A stretch of DNA of 64,000 nt from Macrothele yani (lineage: Eukaryota > Arthropoda > Arachnida > Araneae > Macrothelidae), in NCBI GenBank assembly GCA_039090855.1, contig CM077007.1, positions 14,619,515-14,683,514 on the forward strand. Reading direction: 5' to 3'. The translations under genes and the position numbers were made by a program. Of the stretch, positions 46,099-58,137 are shown one piece after another. The notes below the pieces were generated by a model, which saw nothing but the letters and a program-made list of their open reading frames with translations, searched no databases and was not told the DNA's origin. Each line of letters opens with the position of its first letter. Positions within the stretch are counted from its first letter, which is position 1.

Positions 46099-46645
46099 TT
46101 TCATGCAGGTGTCTTTGAATTATGTTATTTCCAAAACAAGGGCAATTTTTTTTTTTTTTTTTAGTGTTATACACCTGGACGTCTCTACCTGAACCAACAA
46201 CACAGAACTGAAATATAAAAACTTACCTGAAATGAAAAAACTTTAAACCTTACAACTCTATTGAACTCCAAAAAATCTAAACTTCAATCCTAACATATCC
46301 CCCTCCATATCATGCAAAAGCATACCAACAGCCGCCGAACCCACTGCCAGACATAGCTTGAATTTTTTAAAGTAACCATACGATGTCCTATGGCGACGTC
46401 AGAATTCACAAAAAACTAATGAAAATTAATTGTTTTTGTGTTTTAATGGATGTCAGCAAATGTTAGGTTAAATGCTCCGGTGCGACTCGGAGGAAGATAT
46501 TTTCAATTGAGGCCCGAAGAAAAATTAGTCCAAAGCTTAAAAGATAGTAACGATACATAGTCTGATTTTATAAGATTTTGACGAATTAAAAGATGTCAAT
46601 AATTTTTCGAAATTAAATAAACAATTTTAACGGATAATTATTTTT

Positions 46646-47530
46646 TTAAAAAGAAGAAAAAAGTATTTTTAACTGCTTTGTGGTATTGGACCGGGTATTG
46701 CATATTCTTGTGATTCTGATGAATTGGGAAATAATAATATTTCTAAGTACGTGTTTAGAAACATTGGAGTACCAGCTACTTAAAACATTGGTATCAAAAC
46801 TAAAATGTGTTCTCTTATCGAAAAGATTCAGAATGATACCCTGATTTTGGGGGAAAAAGTTCCATATCGAGGAAATGCACATGATCTTTAGATCCCTTTT
46901 CACAAAGCACTAGTCCTGGAGGATAGATGTCATTTTTTCGGACAGAAGGGGTACCAGATGAAAATGTTATTAAATCGTCAACGTATCTGAAGGAAGAAAT
47001 TGTAGGTGAACTAAATTTCTCCTCATAGTGATGAAGATAAAAATTAGCTAACAGACTGGAGCAACAAGAACCAATTGGAACACTTTTTATCTGTACATAC
47101 AGTCGTCTGTTGTCATAAATGTAATTATTCAAAATGCAAAAATTACATAAGGTTGTCCAATATTCAAATTTAACATCAAGCTAAATACCAAACTGTTTGA
47201 AATAAACATCCAAAATTATCCTTAGATCATTCAAATTAATTGAGGTAAATAAATTGGTGAAATAATATGTAGTGATCTGTAGTTCAGTATGATTAACAGA
47301 ATTAACAAAATCCAGAACTTTTCTATTGTTATCAATAATCCATGAAGTATTTTCAATTTGGCCATAAATAATAGACAAAGTTTTTTAAAATTTTACAAGC
47401 CTGATTATTATAACTGTTTATTCCGCAAGTAATAAATCTGAATTTTACGGGCTGTTTATGGAATTTAGGAATTGCGAAAATATATGGAAATTGTAATTGC
47501 ATTTTATTTATTTTTAATAATTTATATATA
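46646..47530 (-). pseudogene. Reverse transcriptase relic, Penelope-like or related
   Basis: Minus strand pieces in order: FPYIFAIPKFHKQPVKFRFI, TYYFTNLFTSINLNDLRIIL, SVPIGSCCSSLLANFYLHHY, and SSFRYVDDLITFSSG with the catalytic DD. The P-K-H-K-P, F-T-N-L-F-T-S-I, P-x-G and YVDD order fits Penelope-like reverse transcriptases or a related animal group, but no GIY-YIG domain is seen. It is broken by several stops, and a Tc1-like element (47535-48928) cuts its 5' side. Confidence 0.6.
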
Positions 47531-47534
47531 TATT

Positions 47535-48928
47535 CACTGGCGGAAAGTGAAAAAAGAACACCAAGAAGGAATTGGCTGACGATCATGAAATTTACATATG
47601 TTAATGGGGTCGAGTTTACGTAGGAGTGATCTTAATTTCGGGACCAACCGGTGAGCGCTTACGTCACAGCACGGCATAATATGCAAATTATCGTCGGTGA
47701 TATTTAAGGAGTACGGCAAAGTGAATGTAATCAGTCGTCGGCATACGGACACGTGCGAAGACCCTGAAGAAGCTGCAATGCCTGGACATGGAAGACGTGT
47801 ACGATTTCAGCAGTTATCAGACTTAGAGCGAGGTCGTCTAGTCGTATCGTCGTATTGCGGAGCGAATTGGACGGGAAGTATCGGTGGTGGTGGTACGATG
47901 GTGGCGTAGATGGTCCGAGGAACATTCCCACACGAGAAGACGTGGAACCGGGAGTCACAGATGGACTGATGAGCGGGTCGATCGACGCATAAGAAGAGCG
48001 GCATTGTCAAACAGAACATCCACTGCGACGCAAATCCGAGCTGCCGTTGCACCTGAGGTGACTGTGCGAACAATACGAAACCGTCTACTGGATGCAGGAC
48101 TACGTGCATATGTGCCTCTGACTCCAGCCCACCGTCAGGAACAGCTGCAGTGGTGTCGCCAACGTCTGCACTGGAGTACGCAATGGCGATCTGTCGTGTT
48201 CAGCGATGAAAGCAGATTCTGCTTGGGAGCCACCGATGGCCGTATGCGTGTTTGCAGACACACAGGGGAGCGTCTCCACCCTTCTTGCATCTGCCAGCAA
48301 CACACAGGGCCTACACCTGGTCTCCTGGTGTGGGGAGCGATCAGCTATCACTCCTGTACACAACTAGTGTTTGTACCAGGTACGTTAAACAGCACCTCCT
48401 ACATCAACATCATCATTCAGCCCGTTGTTGTGCCATTTGTAAGGTCGGTTCATCGTGGTGTTTTCCAGCAAGATAACGCACGCCCACACATGGCACGTGC
48501 AACGCAACATGCACTTCAGGGTGTGAGACAACTTCCATGGCCTACACGTTAACCGGATTTGTCCCCCATTGAGCACGTGTGGGATCTTATGGGACGACTT
48601 ATCCAGTCTCCACGGCCAGCCACGACCATCCCCAATTTACGCGTCCAGGTTGAGGATGCTTGGAACTCAATACCCCCAAACTTACATCCAACATCTGTAC
48701 GACAGACTCCATGCCAGAATTGCACAGTTTGACGCAGTTCATGGCGGTTCAACCTCATACTAACCATGTTACATGGAAATGTTATTTTTCAGTTTACCAG
48801 CAAATACAGCTGTATTTTGCCATAATGTTTTGATCACGTTGTCTTCTATATTTCGTTATTATGCTGTATAAATTTAGTTGGTATCAGACGTCTCCCTCTT
48901 GGTGTTCTTTTTTCACTTTCCGCTAGTG
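47535..48928 (+). mobile_element. Tc1-like transposon, family T1, copy 2
   Basis: The ends CACTGGCGGAAAGTG (left) and CACTAGCGGAAAGTG (right, other strand) match copy 1 at 5501-6930. It is inserted in the reverse transcriptase relic on its left; the right end meets the next Tc1-like element with only TATATA between. Confidence 0.9.
47778..48763 (+). pseudogene. Tc1-like transposase, family T1, copy 2 (inactivated)
   Basis: MPGHGRRVRFQQLSDLERGR starts the protein. About 23 bases lost near 47842 shift the frame in the first helix-turn-helix. The core FSDESRFCLGATDGRM and FQQDNARPHMARATQHALQG keeps both aspartates that copy 1 shows or lost, but a TAA replaces the serine codon in PTR*PDLSPIEHVWD, just before the glutamate. 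The spacing to that glutamate is 32 residues, as in copy 1. Confidence 0.88.
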
Positions 48929-48934
48929 TATATA

Positions 48935-50155
48935 CACTATCTACCAACAAGTAATTGGACACCCCTGCAATCGACGATATCTGCGGTCCTGATACACGTA
49001 ACGGCCGCCGCCATTAAATATTGTGTGGGAAACAACAATGCAACCAGTCGCATGCAATATGCCACACAGTTCGGAGCTCTCTGATTCCGATAAAGGTGCA
49101 ATCGTCGGGTATCACAGAAATGGCCGATCCATACGTGACATATCCAGCGAGTTGAAGTACCCAAAATCGACAGTGGCCTACGTGATTGGCAAGTGGAAGA
49201 TGAGAGGTGACTGTCGGAATGTGCCCCGACCCGGCAGACCCACAAAACCGGGAGTTAGAGACCGACGGGTGCTGGCCAGAGAAATTTGGAAGAACCGTAC
49301 CAAATCGATGGGCAACATCCGCGAGGAGTTTCTCAACAGTCATCCGGGAGTGTTCTTTCGATGAATACCATCCGTAAGGAAGCCCATCTGCTCGGTTATC
49401 ATGGACGTGCTGCCGCCCTCAAGCCTTTGATCACCAAGTCCAATAACGCTGCTCGGCTAACGTGGTACAAAGAACGTCGACAGTGGACCGTTGAACAGTG
49501 GAAACAGGTTCTCTGGAGCGGCGAATCAAGGTTCACCCTCTACCGTTCGGATGGCAGGGTATGGGTTTGGCGTCTGCCTGGAGAACGCCTCCTGCCGGAA
49601 TGTATTGTGCCAACTGTGAAGTTCGGCGGCCGTGGAATTATGCTATGGAGGTGTTTCTCCTGGTATGGCACGGGACCCTTGGTAGCAATTCCTGGTAGAC
49701 TCAACGCCGAGACCTACTGCACCATTTTGGATGACTATGCGCTTCCTATGTTGTGGCAGTTTTACGGGGTGGACCCATGTTACTTTCAGGGTGACAATGC
49801 CACCTGTCATGTTGCGAGGTCCACCATGGCTTGGTATGGTGACAATGGGGTTAATCGAATATACTGGCCTGCGCAGAGACCGGACCTTAACCATATCAAG
49901 CACCTCTGGGACGAGTTGGAGCGTCGACTTAAGGGGTGCCGCCACCGTCCGAAATCGGTGAAGGAACTGACCTGTCTTCTCCAAGCCGAGTGGGAGAAAA
50001 TACCGCTAGTCGTCGTACAACACCTGGTTGAGAGTATGCCGCGGAGTGTCGCAGCTGTAATCACCGCTCGTGGAGGCTCCACCAACTATTGAAGGTGAAT
50101 AAACTTCGTTTTCCTTTGCTATCACAGGTGTCCAATTACTGGTTGGTAGATAGTG
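48935..50155 (+). mobile_element. Tc1-like transposon, family T3
   Basis: Inverted ends of about 29 bases begin CACTATCTACCAAC and contain AGTAATTGGACACC, with TA on both sides (48933-48934, 50156-50157). The length is 1221 bases. Confidence 0.93.
49059..50092 (+). pseudogene. Tc1-like transposase, family T3 (inactivated)
   Basis: MPHSSELSDSDKGAIVGYHR, then the two helix-turn-helix units and [20 protein letters not shown]. The frame shifts at about 49340. The core has [20 protein letters not shown], where glycine replaces the first catalytic aspartate; [13 protein letters not shown] keeps the second; [18 protein letters not shown] has lysine in place of the catalytic glutamate. The spacing is 34 residues, as in classic Tc1. 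Two of three catalytic residues are lost, so it cannot be active. Confidence 0.9.
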
Positions 50156-50345
50156 TATTTTGCAATCACAATTTCATGCTGCTGACAAAATGCCTATTGC
50201 TCCCACACATTCACTGCAATTTTTTTGACATCAGAAATATTTTCGAGCACAAGCTGCATCAATTGTTGTCACCAATAACACATTCTTTTTTATTTCTTTT
50301 GGCCACTTGCTTGGCATTTTCAATGAGCATTCAATCACTTATGGG

Positions 50346-50382
50346 AATGTTAGTGACACTGCACTGCTATGTCACTAACATT
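50346..50382. repeat. Perfect 13 bp hairpin
   Basis: AATGTTAGTGACA and TGTCACTAACATT surround an 11-base loop, just outside the left end of the 50405 transposon. Confidence 0.93.
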
Positions 50383-50404
50383 TTCCTGTTGTGCAATATG
50401 TATG

Positions 50405-51638
50405 CAGAGATGCCAACATCTGAAAGAAGTCATCAGTATTCCATATGCGCGGCGCCCGTAGTTCTTCCGTAGTGACGTCAAGTCAAGTTCCCACATTAAA
50501 ATTTGCAGGGTAGCATACGTATTTCCCAGAATATACTGCTACATTTTTAGCAATATATTAATCTCGATCGGGGACAATACTTGGATAAATTTTGCAACAT
50601 ATTTAAGTCCCCTTAAAATGGGGGAAAAAACTTGAGTAAATACACAAAAAATACTACCATTTCAACTCCACCTTTTAATAAATATGTTATGTCATAAGTG
50701 TGTGATGCCACACACTTATGGTTATTCCTCCTGTTTTTTAGAGTGAAAATGCCAACCGCAATCGTGTTTTCCGCAGTGTGCGATTGAAAAATCAACAGCA
50801 CATGGGGAACAAAACCCATGGTTTTCGGATACCCGAGACGATTTTAGTCACAGAAATTTTTGCAAATAACTCTCCTTGAATTTTTGACAACTTTTTGGCG
50901 TTTTAGATCCAAGAATAGTAATAGAGACAGGTGGCCCTTTACCAGACGCTTTTGCAAGTAAATTCATACACGACAAACACAATGGGAGCAAAGAAAGAAC
51001 AATTAACTTTGAAAGATTTCATAGCTTTATTATGCGGATAAATAGTTAATTAGCATTAAATGCTTATGATACGAAAAAACTAATCAAAAAGGTATTTTAA
51101 ATTGCATAAATCAATCAATTCTGAAAAAAAAGGATAAAATAAAACATCCCTTTGTTTAGTAGAAAATTTTCAAAAGAAAAAAAAAAAAAAAAAAAAGAAC
51201 TGCACTTCGCAAATCTGTCAAAGTAACAAACAATTAAGCTCTCTACCGACAGCGAGGAGCATGGGAAAATAGGTCACGACTGTGCGCACACACCCAGAAG
51301 CTTCTCATCGCAACTGCTGCTAGACGTTTTCTTTGGCTGGTTGCCAAAGACACATGGAGAGACTTCCTCTTGCCCTAGGCAGAACATACAGCGCGCGAAG
51401 AACACACTCCCTGGTAGGTAACATAAAAACAGGCAATAACAGCGGCCACACATCCAGGTAGCTTAGTTATGCGCTCTGCCGGAAAAAACAAACATTCAGG
51501 ATTTCTTTGATCCACAATTATTTCCTTCGATCTGATGACTATTTGCTCAGAGCATTTTTTTTTTTTTCTGATACCCTGCCCGCCCCTTACTTTGGTGAAA
51601 CAAATATGCAATAGCAATTAACTATTTAAATTAAATTT

Positions 51639-51670
<32 letters not shown>

Positions 51671-52258
51671 TTCACGGAAACACGCGACCGCTGCAAACAT
51701 GGAAATTCCAACGAATGACATTCCTTGTACTGCTGCGAATTTTTATTTTTTTTCACACCACTGGAACTGGAAGCCACTGAAGCACACTTCATAACTACAG
51801 CAATTCACGTCACACCGCAACCAATCAACTTAACAACAAGAACAGGAAACGTGGAATCGACTCTAGTCTACCTCTATCCTCCGACAACTTAAGTTGGTTC
51901 AGGACGCGGTGAAGGTTTTCCCAAAGTTAACAGACGTCGTGCATTACGAACGCCTTTCCACAGCAAGCCAGGTACAAAGTCACGTGATCATACAGAACGA
52001 TCTCCGCTGCAACATTTCCGCTTGCTTGTCGGCCAGCCTAACATGCTTGTTGTGTAACGGCTTCGTGACGTTACCGCAAAAACACTACATTTGACTATGC
52101 TTGACTTTTTTTTCAAATAATTAAAAAAAAAAAAAGTTTTCCGGAAATATCCGAGATTTTTGGAAAAATCCGCAGTTTTTCACAGCTTCTCCGTAGTCCG
52201 TAGTTTGAACATGATATCCGTAGAAACTATGGACAATCCGTAGTACTTGGCATCTCTG
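50405..52258. mobile_element. Non-autonomous DNA transposon with 6-base target duplication
   Basis: Perfect 12-base inverted ends CAGAGATGCCAA (50405-50416, 52247-52258) are flanked by TGTATG (50399-50404, 52259-52264). It is 1854 bases long. No transposase frame is visible; it contains poly-A runs and GAAACTATGGACAATCCGTA near its right end. A shortened relative lies at 24000-24258. The 6-base duplication resembles some hAT or IS3EU-like groups; the superfamily is not settled. Confidence 0.82.
50693..50720. repeat. Perfect 12 bp hairpin
   Basis: CATAAGTGTGTG and CACACACTTATG surround the 4-base loop ATGC, inside the non-autonomous transposon. Confidence 0.93.
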
Positions 52259-52580
52259 TGTATGATGACATGCATTACACATCTGAACAATGCACGTTTA
52301 CCAAAAATGTAATTATTGAGCAGTTGTTGAATTAATTTCATTTTATTGTTTTATATCCATTATTTTTTACAGTAAACAGCTAGTGTTAATATAACCCTCC
52401 CTTCTTTTCATAAATACATTGCTTATTTAATTTGTATTTCACGAGTGGAAGTAAAAAAAATTAAAGAAATCTGTGTGTTCCACACACATTCCCAAACTCC
52501 CAACAGGTATTATTTCTTTCATACTAAACAAGGTTAAATACTCAGAGATTATAAATAATAGTAATAAACACTTTACATAC

Positions 52581-52772
52581 CTCGATCAGTTTATCAGCAA
52601 AAGCTGCAGTTGCAGGTCCAAATTTCTTAACTGCAGTATATACCAAAATGAACATAGCAACTCCAGTTGAAAACTCATCCTCAATCACGAAAAGTTCTTT
52701 TGAAAGCAAAAATGTTACTAATCCTGCGCCAAACAGGTAGGGACCAGTTACGCCAGTTTTTTTATAGAAAAA
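52581..52772 (-). CDS. ATP5PB: ATP synthase subunit b, mitochondrial: exon with the membrane segments
   Basis: This exon encodes 64 residues of the b subunit of the mitochondrial F1Fo ATP synthase, the peripheral-stalk protein that anchors F1 to the inner membrane. It runs from FFYKKTGVTGPYLFG through SKELFVIEDEF to KKFGPATAAFADKLIE. The KTGVTGPY motif, the two hydrophobic segments and the KKFGP-AAFADK end are hallmarks of the family. On the minus strand the acceptor is tttttcag before TTTTTC and the donor is GAG|gtatgt, so the exon is in phase 0 at both ends. The reading frame is open beyond both splice sites, but residues past them do not fit the family. The next exon is at 40779-40904, about 11.7 kb downstream. 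I infer the identity from family knowledge. Confidence 0.93.
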
Positions 52773-52934
52773 CTGAAAAAAAAATAAAAAAATAAATAAA
52801 GAAAGCATAAAAATGAATTCAGCATTAACTTGCAAGTACACAATCATACTGAATTAAGAAATTAAAATCACAGGGCCTGAATTTGTAAATTTTTTACTGA
52901 CGAGATAAATACAATAAATGCAAAGTTAAATATG

Positions 52935-53651
52935 GTATATTGGGTTGTCGGAAAAGTCATGACGTATTTTGGCACCTGATGGTGGTTGTGCGGTTTTGTA
53001 AGTACTAGAGACATGTGCAGCTCTGTTATCGCTATAGCATTTGACAGGTGCCAGTTCTAGCTGCAGTCTAAAAGGAATTTTACGGATGAGAGCCGATTTA
53101 GTCTGATGAGCACTTCTGGACGTATCACATCTGGAGAGAGCAGGGAACACGCAATCACACCTCCAACATCATCAAAAGGGACCAGTTTGGAGGTGGCAGA
53201 GTTCTTGTTTGGGGCGGTATGCTTGGTAGCTGTACTGACCTCCACATCTTCCAAGGAGGTTCAGTACTGTTGTCTGCTATTTTACCGAAGTTCTCCTGCC
53301 TCACGTGCATCTGTTTAGAGGTGCTGTGGGTCCTGAGTTCCTCTTCATGGACGACAACGCTACACCTCATCTTACAGTGGCTGTCGCAGGGCTGTTGGAG
53401 AGTGAAGATATTCAATGCATGGATTGGCCCACAAGGTCCCCGGACCTAAATCCAATCGAACACGTGTGGGACCTTCTCGGGAGACGCTTGGCAGCACGTC
53501 ACTAGCCGCCAGCAATGATTCCGCAGCTGCGATTGGCGCTACAAGAAGAATGGGCCACGATGCCTCAACAGCTCCTTGACAACCTCGTCCTCAGCATGAA
53601 CAGGCGTTGTAAATCCTGCAACGCAGTCAGGGGTGATCATATATCCTACTA
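52935..53651 (+). pseudogene. Chimera: mariner 5' end joined to a Tc1-like 3' part
   Basis: 52935-53070 begins TTGGGTTGTCGGAAAAGTCA, the terminal sequence typical of mariner elements of the mellifera type, with its leader. At about 53079 it passes directly into a Tc1-like core: FTDESRFSL (first aspartate), a shifted GGGRVLVWGGMLGSCTDLHI, FMDDNATPHLTVAVAGLLES (second) and MDWPTRSPDLNPIEHVWDLL (glutamate, spacing 34). It ends GDHISY at 53651. The Tc1 DNA-binding half and both matching terminal repeats are missing. Confidence 0.75.
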
Positions 53652-54444
53652 AAGACTGGATTTTCTTGGCAGCCGCCTGTCACATGGACGTTTCTGTCTT
53701 CTGTCCAGCTGTGCCCGAAACTACCTTTTCAATAAAGTGCCTTTGTATCCTTTGGATTCCTTGTTTGGATGGTTTTGCTCACTTGTTCCATATTCTTACA
53801 TCTTAGGGAACTTATGGTATGATTTGAGTCGATGCGGAGAACTTCTGCACGAAGTTACATTTGAAAAACAGTCTTGTCCTTAATTTTTGCGCGCCGGTCT
53901 ATTATCTGAGCTGCATATTTCAGAAAACTTATTCATCAATTTCTATGAATCAGAATGCCTCTGCACAGGTTTCTAAATGTTAGTCTTAAAAAAAAAAATA
54001 GTGCAGTTTGAAAAAGGCATTTGGACGTCAACACTCTGGCAGTACTCATGAGAGAAAACTTCTAAGAACAAAGATTATGTATCACCAATATGAGCTTCTA
54101 GAGAGAAATATATGGTAGTACACTAAAATAATTTAGCACAAAAATTCTGTTAGGTGTAGAAATAAGTTTTCAAGCATTTTAAAAGAACACAACATGTAAT
54201 TTGAGAGAAAACAACAATACCTTTATGAATCAAAATATGCGCCATCATTATCTATCACCTTCCACCATCGTCGGGTAGCTGGCGGATTACAGCCATGAAG
54301 AATACTTTGTTGTGTGATGCGATGAAGTCGTCAACCCATTTTTGCCCTTTGTCACATGTTCGGGCGGACGATCTTAGTGAGGGATGGATTTGCCTCCTCG
54401 GGGCGCTCTGTGGGCAATGGCATACATAACAGCAACTAGACCCT

Positions 54445-54839
54445 CTGTGAATCTTGGAGAGGTGCCAGCTGGTTCTGTGTGACATTGGCGAAAAGACCCC
54501 AACTCACTGGGTTTTGTTCCAGAATCCTTAGGTTGAATGACCAACTGGAACCCTCAGCTGTGGGCTAATCTCCCACACTGATGCACTTACCTGATTAAAA
54601 AGGCAAAAAGAAATGCAAAAATGGACTCAAGTGTGGGATATGGTGGATCTACCACACTTGAGAAGGATGGTCCACAATGGTATTTTGCCTGGAACTGGAA
54701 GAAGGAAAATCAGAAAGAGATTTCTGCTGAGTGAGTAGAAAGAGATTTCTGCTGAATAAGACTGGTGTATGAAATACTAGAGGTATAAATGGCAAGATGA
54801 ACGAGTATAGATTGATTGTTCTGTGTGTAAGTGAAACCA
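54445..54839 (+). mobile_element. LINE family 2, plus-strand copy, 5' segment
   Basis: From about GCCAGCTGGTTCTGTGTGAC it matches the 5' end of the minus copy (near 58130 on the other strand) through the leader and the start of the protein (GINGKMNEYRLIVLCVSE). It stops at 54839, where the tail of the minus copy begins; its continuation is at 58138. Confidence 0.75.
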
Positions 54840-57800
54840 TCCATCCATCCATCCATACATACATACATACATACATACATTTCACTAAGATGTTCTCTGA
54901 GATTCAGAGGTTAGCTCCAAAAGAAATACAAACTTCCAGATATTTTTATTGTTGTTGTATCAAACTTCTCCATTTACAGCGATCTTGACATACAACTCGT
55001 GCTTCACTGACATCCATCCCACGATGCACACAAGATCTTCTATACTTCATACTCATGATCTTTTTCTCATGCAGACACTCCTGAATCTGATCCACCCATG
55101 TCTTCCTTGGCCGTCCTCTGCCTTTCTTTCCTGCTACTTGGGCTGAAAAGATTTTCTCAGTAAGCATTTCATCACTCATTCTTTCAACATGGCCAAACCA
55201 CCGAAGCATATTGGTCTCCACCTTGCTAACAACATTTTGCTTCACATCACACAACTGCAATACATCTTCATTCCTCACACAATCAGATCGTGTCTTGCCC
55301 CAAACCCCACGTAAGTACCGCATTTCTCCAGCACACAAATGACTCCTATGTTTCTTCTGCAGTACCCAGGTTTCACTGCCATATATCAGAGAAGGAACAA
55401 TTACAGTTTCATACACAGCCATGCGGGACTCTCTAGAAAACCCATCGTTCCTGCGAAACCCTCCCAGAGCAGCTATGACTTTCAAAGAAGAATTCACTCG
55501 CCTACTGATTTCACCATCCAACTTGTTCTCTCTGTCAAACATGCTTCCTAAATACACAAACTCACTCACCTGGTCAATCACAGTGCCATTTATACTTACA
55601 TTACATTCAGTGCTACCCGTTCCTCTCTCAAACACCATAACTTTGGTTTTTCCCTTATTTATACTCAGTTTGAATTTCATGCAAACTTCATGCATCCAAG
55701 TCAACATACTCTGCAACTCACTTTTGCTCTCTGCCAACAGGACAGTGTCATCAGCATACAGCAATCTGCACACACGGATATCACCAAGACATAAACCACT
55801 ATTATCAATTTTGGCATCACGCATGCATGTGTCCATAAATATATTAAACAGCCATGGTGACATTACACAACCTTGTCTAACTCCTGCACCAATGGAAAAC
55901 CATTTTGATAAAACACCATTTACACGTACACAAGCTCTACTACCAGCATACATGACTTTTACACTATTAAGTAGATTCCCAGTAACACCATATTCATTCA
56001 ATACTTTTCACAAAAGTGTCCTATTCACTCGGTTGTAAGCTTTCTCTAAATCTATGAAGGCAGTAAACACTTTCTTTCCAACAGCCAGATACTTTTCAAT
56101 CAACGTGCATAATGCAAAAATCTGGTTAGTGCAGCCTTTACCAGGCATAAAACCACTCTGAACATCCCACACTTTCAATGATGTAAGACCTCGTACTTTT
56201 TCAATAACAACCATAACAAACACTTTCCCTGGCACCCTCAGTAGGCTAATACCACGATAGTTCTTGCATTCAGTCTGATCACCTTTTCCCTTATACAAGG
56301 GAACAATAATAGCATCCTTCCAATCCCGAGGGACCATCCTAACTCCCAGCACAACTGGCAAATTTCAGTTAACCAGTCAGTTACAGAATCACCACCATAT
56401 TTCAACATCTCTGCAGTTATGCCGTCAACTCCCGCCCGAAGCGTTACCATTCTGAAGAGATTTTAGAGCTTTACACACTTCTTCTCTTGAGATCCCTCCT
56501 GTGCTTTCATCCCTCATTGTGACATCATCTGCGTCTGTCTCAGAATCATCTTTGCTTTCCTGATCTAATAACTCACAGAAGTATTCACTCTATCTGTCAC
56601 TTAACTCATTGGGCTCCCATATCATTTCTCCAATCTCATTCTTCACACAACTTACAACTTTGTTTCCCCTATTTTTCCTGAGTCTCATGTTCTTCCAGAA
56701 GGACTTCCTATCTTTCCAAAAAGCTAGTTCAAGCCTTTCCACCTTCTCCTTCCTATCTTTTACCTTACTGTGGTGAACCAGCTTAGCAGCTTCACGCTTC
56801 TTACAGCGATATTTATCCACAGAAACTCTACCTTACCCAGTATCCTCAAATAGGCTTCCTTTTTCTCTTTACTGCCTCTTCAATCTCACTATTCCACCAA
56901 GCATCACCTCTATTGTTACCCACTATTGTGGTGCCACAGACCTCTTTAGCAGCAGTGACAACACAGTTCTTAAAACATTCCCACTTCTTTTCTACATCCT
57001 TTTCACCAGACTTCAGATCCTTCAGTCATTCTCTGAGTAAGTCAGAATACCGCTGATGATCTTCAAGAGCCTATGAACCTTTATTCTTTCTATCCTGGGT
57101 CTTTTCCTATTCCTTTTCCTCCAACCAACATTAAGTTTCACTCGTGACACTACCAAGTAATGATCAGAACCAACATCCGCACCTCTCATCACACGAGTGT
57201 CAACAACTAAGTGTTTCAAACGCTGATCGTAGACAACAAAATCTATCACACTCTTTTGACCAAGAGTACGATTTTCCCAAGTAAATGTGTGGATATACTT
57301 GTAGTTGAAAAATGTATTAGATACACGCAAACCATTCTCAATGCAGAGTTCAATTAATCTTTCACCATTATCATTCACACAAGGATCATTAAACTTACCC
57401 AGAACATTGTCAAAAATTGCATTCTGCACACCTACTCTAGCATTGAAATCCCCTGCTATTATAACTCTTTCTTTAGCACCAAACTGGCTCAAAACAGCTT
57501 TTAGCTCATTCCAGAAATCTTCTTTCTTATCAGAAGGTTTCAAGTCACAAGGAGCATACACTACAACAATTACGATTCTCTGAAGTTTCACTTTCAAATG
57601 AATCCAGAGAATTCTCTCACTTACGCAACTATAGTGAATCAAGTTGTTCTTCATCTTTTCACTTAAAATCACACCTACACCAGCCTGTCCTCTCATATTA
57701 TCCAATACTCCAGACCACACACTCACCTCACCGTGCCATTCACTTCTTCTACCCCAATTTCTTTCTTTTTCATTTCACTTACACACAGCACATCCAGTCT

Positions 57801-58137
57801 ATACTTATTAATCTCCTCAATCATCTCACTCATCTTGCCATTTATACCTCTAGTATTCCATACACCAATCTTATATTCACTCAGCCGAGATCTCTTTCTC
57901 ATATGCCGTTTAGAAAGTCCATGTCGATTCATTGGTGGACCGTCCTCAAGTGTGGTAGGTCCACCATATCCCACACTTGAGTCATTCTTAATATTTCTTT
58001 TTGTCTTTTTAATCAGGTAAGTACATCAGTGTGGGGGATTAACCCACAGCTGACATTTCCAGTTGTTCATTCAACCTAAGGATTCTGGAACAAAACCCAG
58101 TGAGTTGGGGTCTTTTCGCCAATGTCACACAAAACTA
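54840..58137 (-). mobile_element. LINE family 2, minus-strand copy, near full length
   Basis: It runs from a 5' end near 58137 to a microsatellite tail of ATGT and ATGG units at 54840-54880. About 3.3 kb, one long broken reading frame with endonuclease first and reverse transcriptase second. It splits a plus-strand copy of the same family. Confidence 0.8.
54946..57974 (-). pseudogene. LINE family 2 polyprotein: AP endonuclease and reverse transcriptase, broken
   Basis: N-terminus: YKIGVWNTRGINGKMSEMIE and LDVLCVSEMKKKEIG, then RVIIAGDFNARVGVQNAIFD, HTFTWENRTLGQKSVIDFVV and GSDHYLVVSRVKL of the endonuclease. Reverse transcriptase: KNYRGISLLRVPGKVFVMVV, VQSGFMPGKGCTNQIFAL, AFIDLEKAYNRVNR, a TGA in place of a tryptophan codon at about 56007, then GVRQGCVMSPWLFNIFMD and RLLYADDTVLLAESKSELQ. 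C-terminal KVETNMLRWFGHVERMSDE and KGRGRPRKTWVDQIQ. Single-ORF layout and length suggest an RTE-related clade; exact clade uncertain. Frames break near 57720, 57020, 56820-56590, 56450 and 56360. Confidence 0.82.

Larger units (their letters stand above)
40905..52580 (-). other. Intron of ATP5PB, about 11.7 kb
   Basis: This stretch lies between two exons that join in frame and in phase. It is filled by RTE copies 3 and 4, a SINE, a reverse transcriptase relic, two Tc1-like elements and a non-autonomous transposon. I see nothing specific in 40905-41590, 45890-46640 (apart from an 18 bp palindrome), 50160-50400 (a hairpin only) or 52265-52580. Confidence 0.75.
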
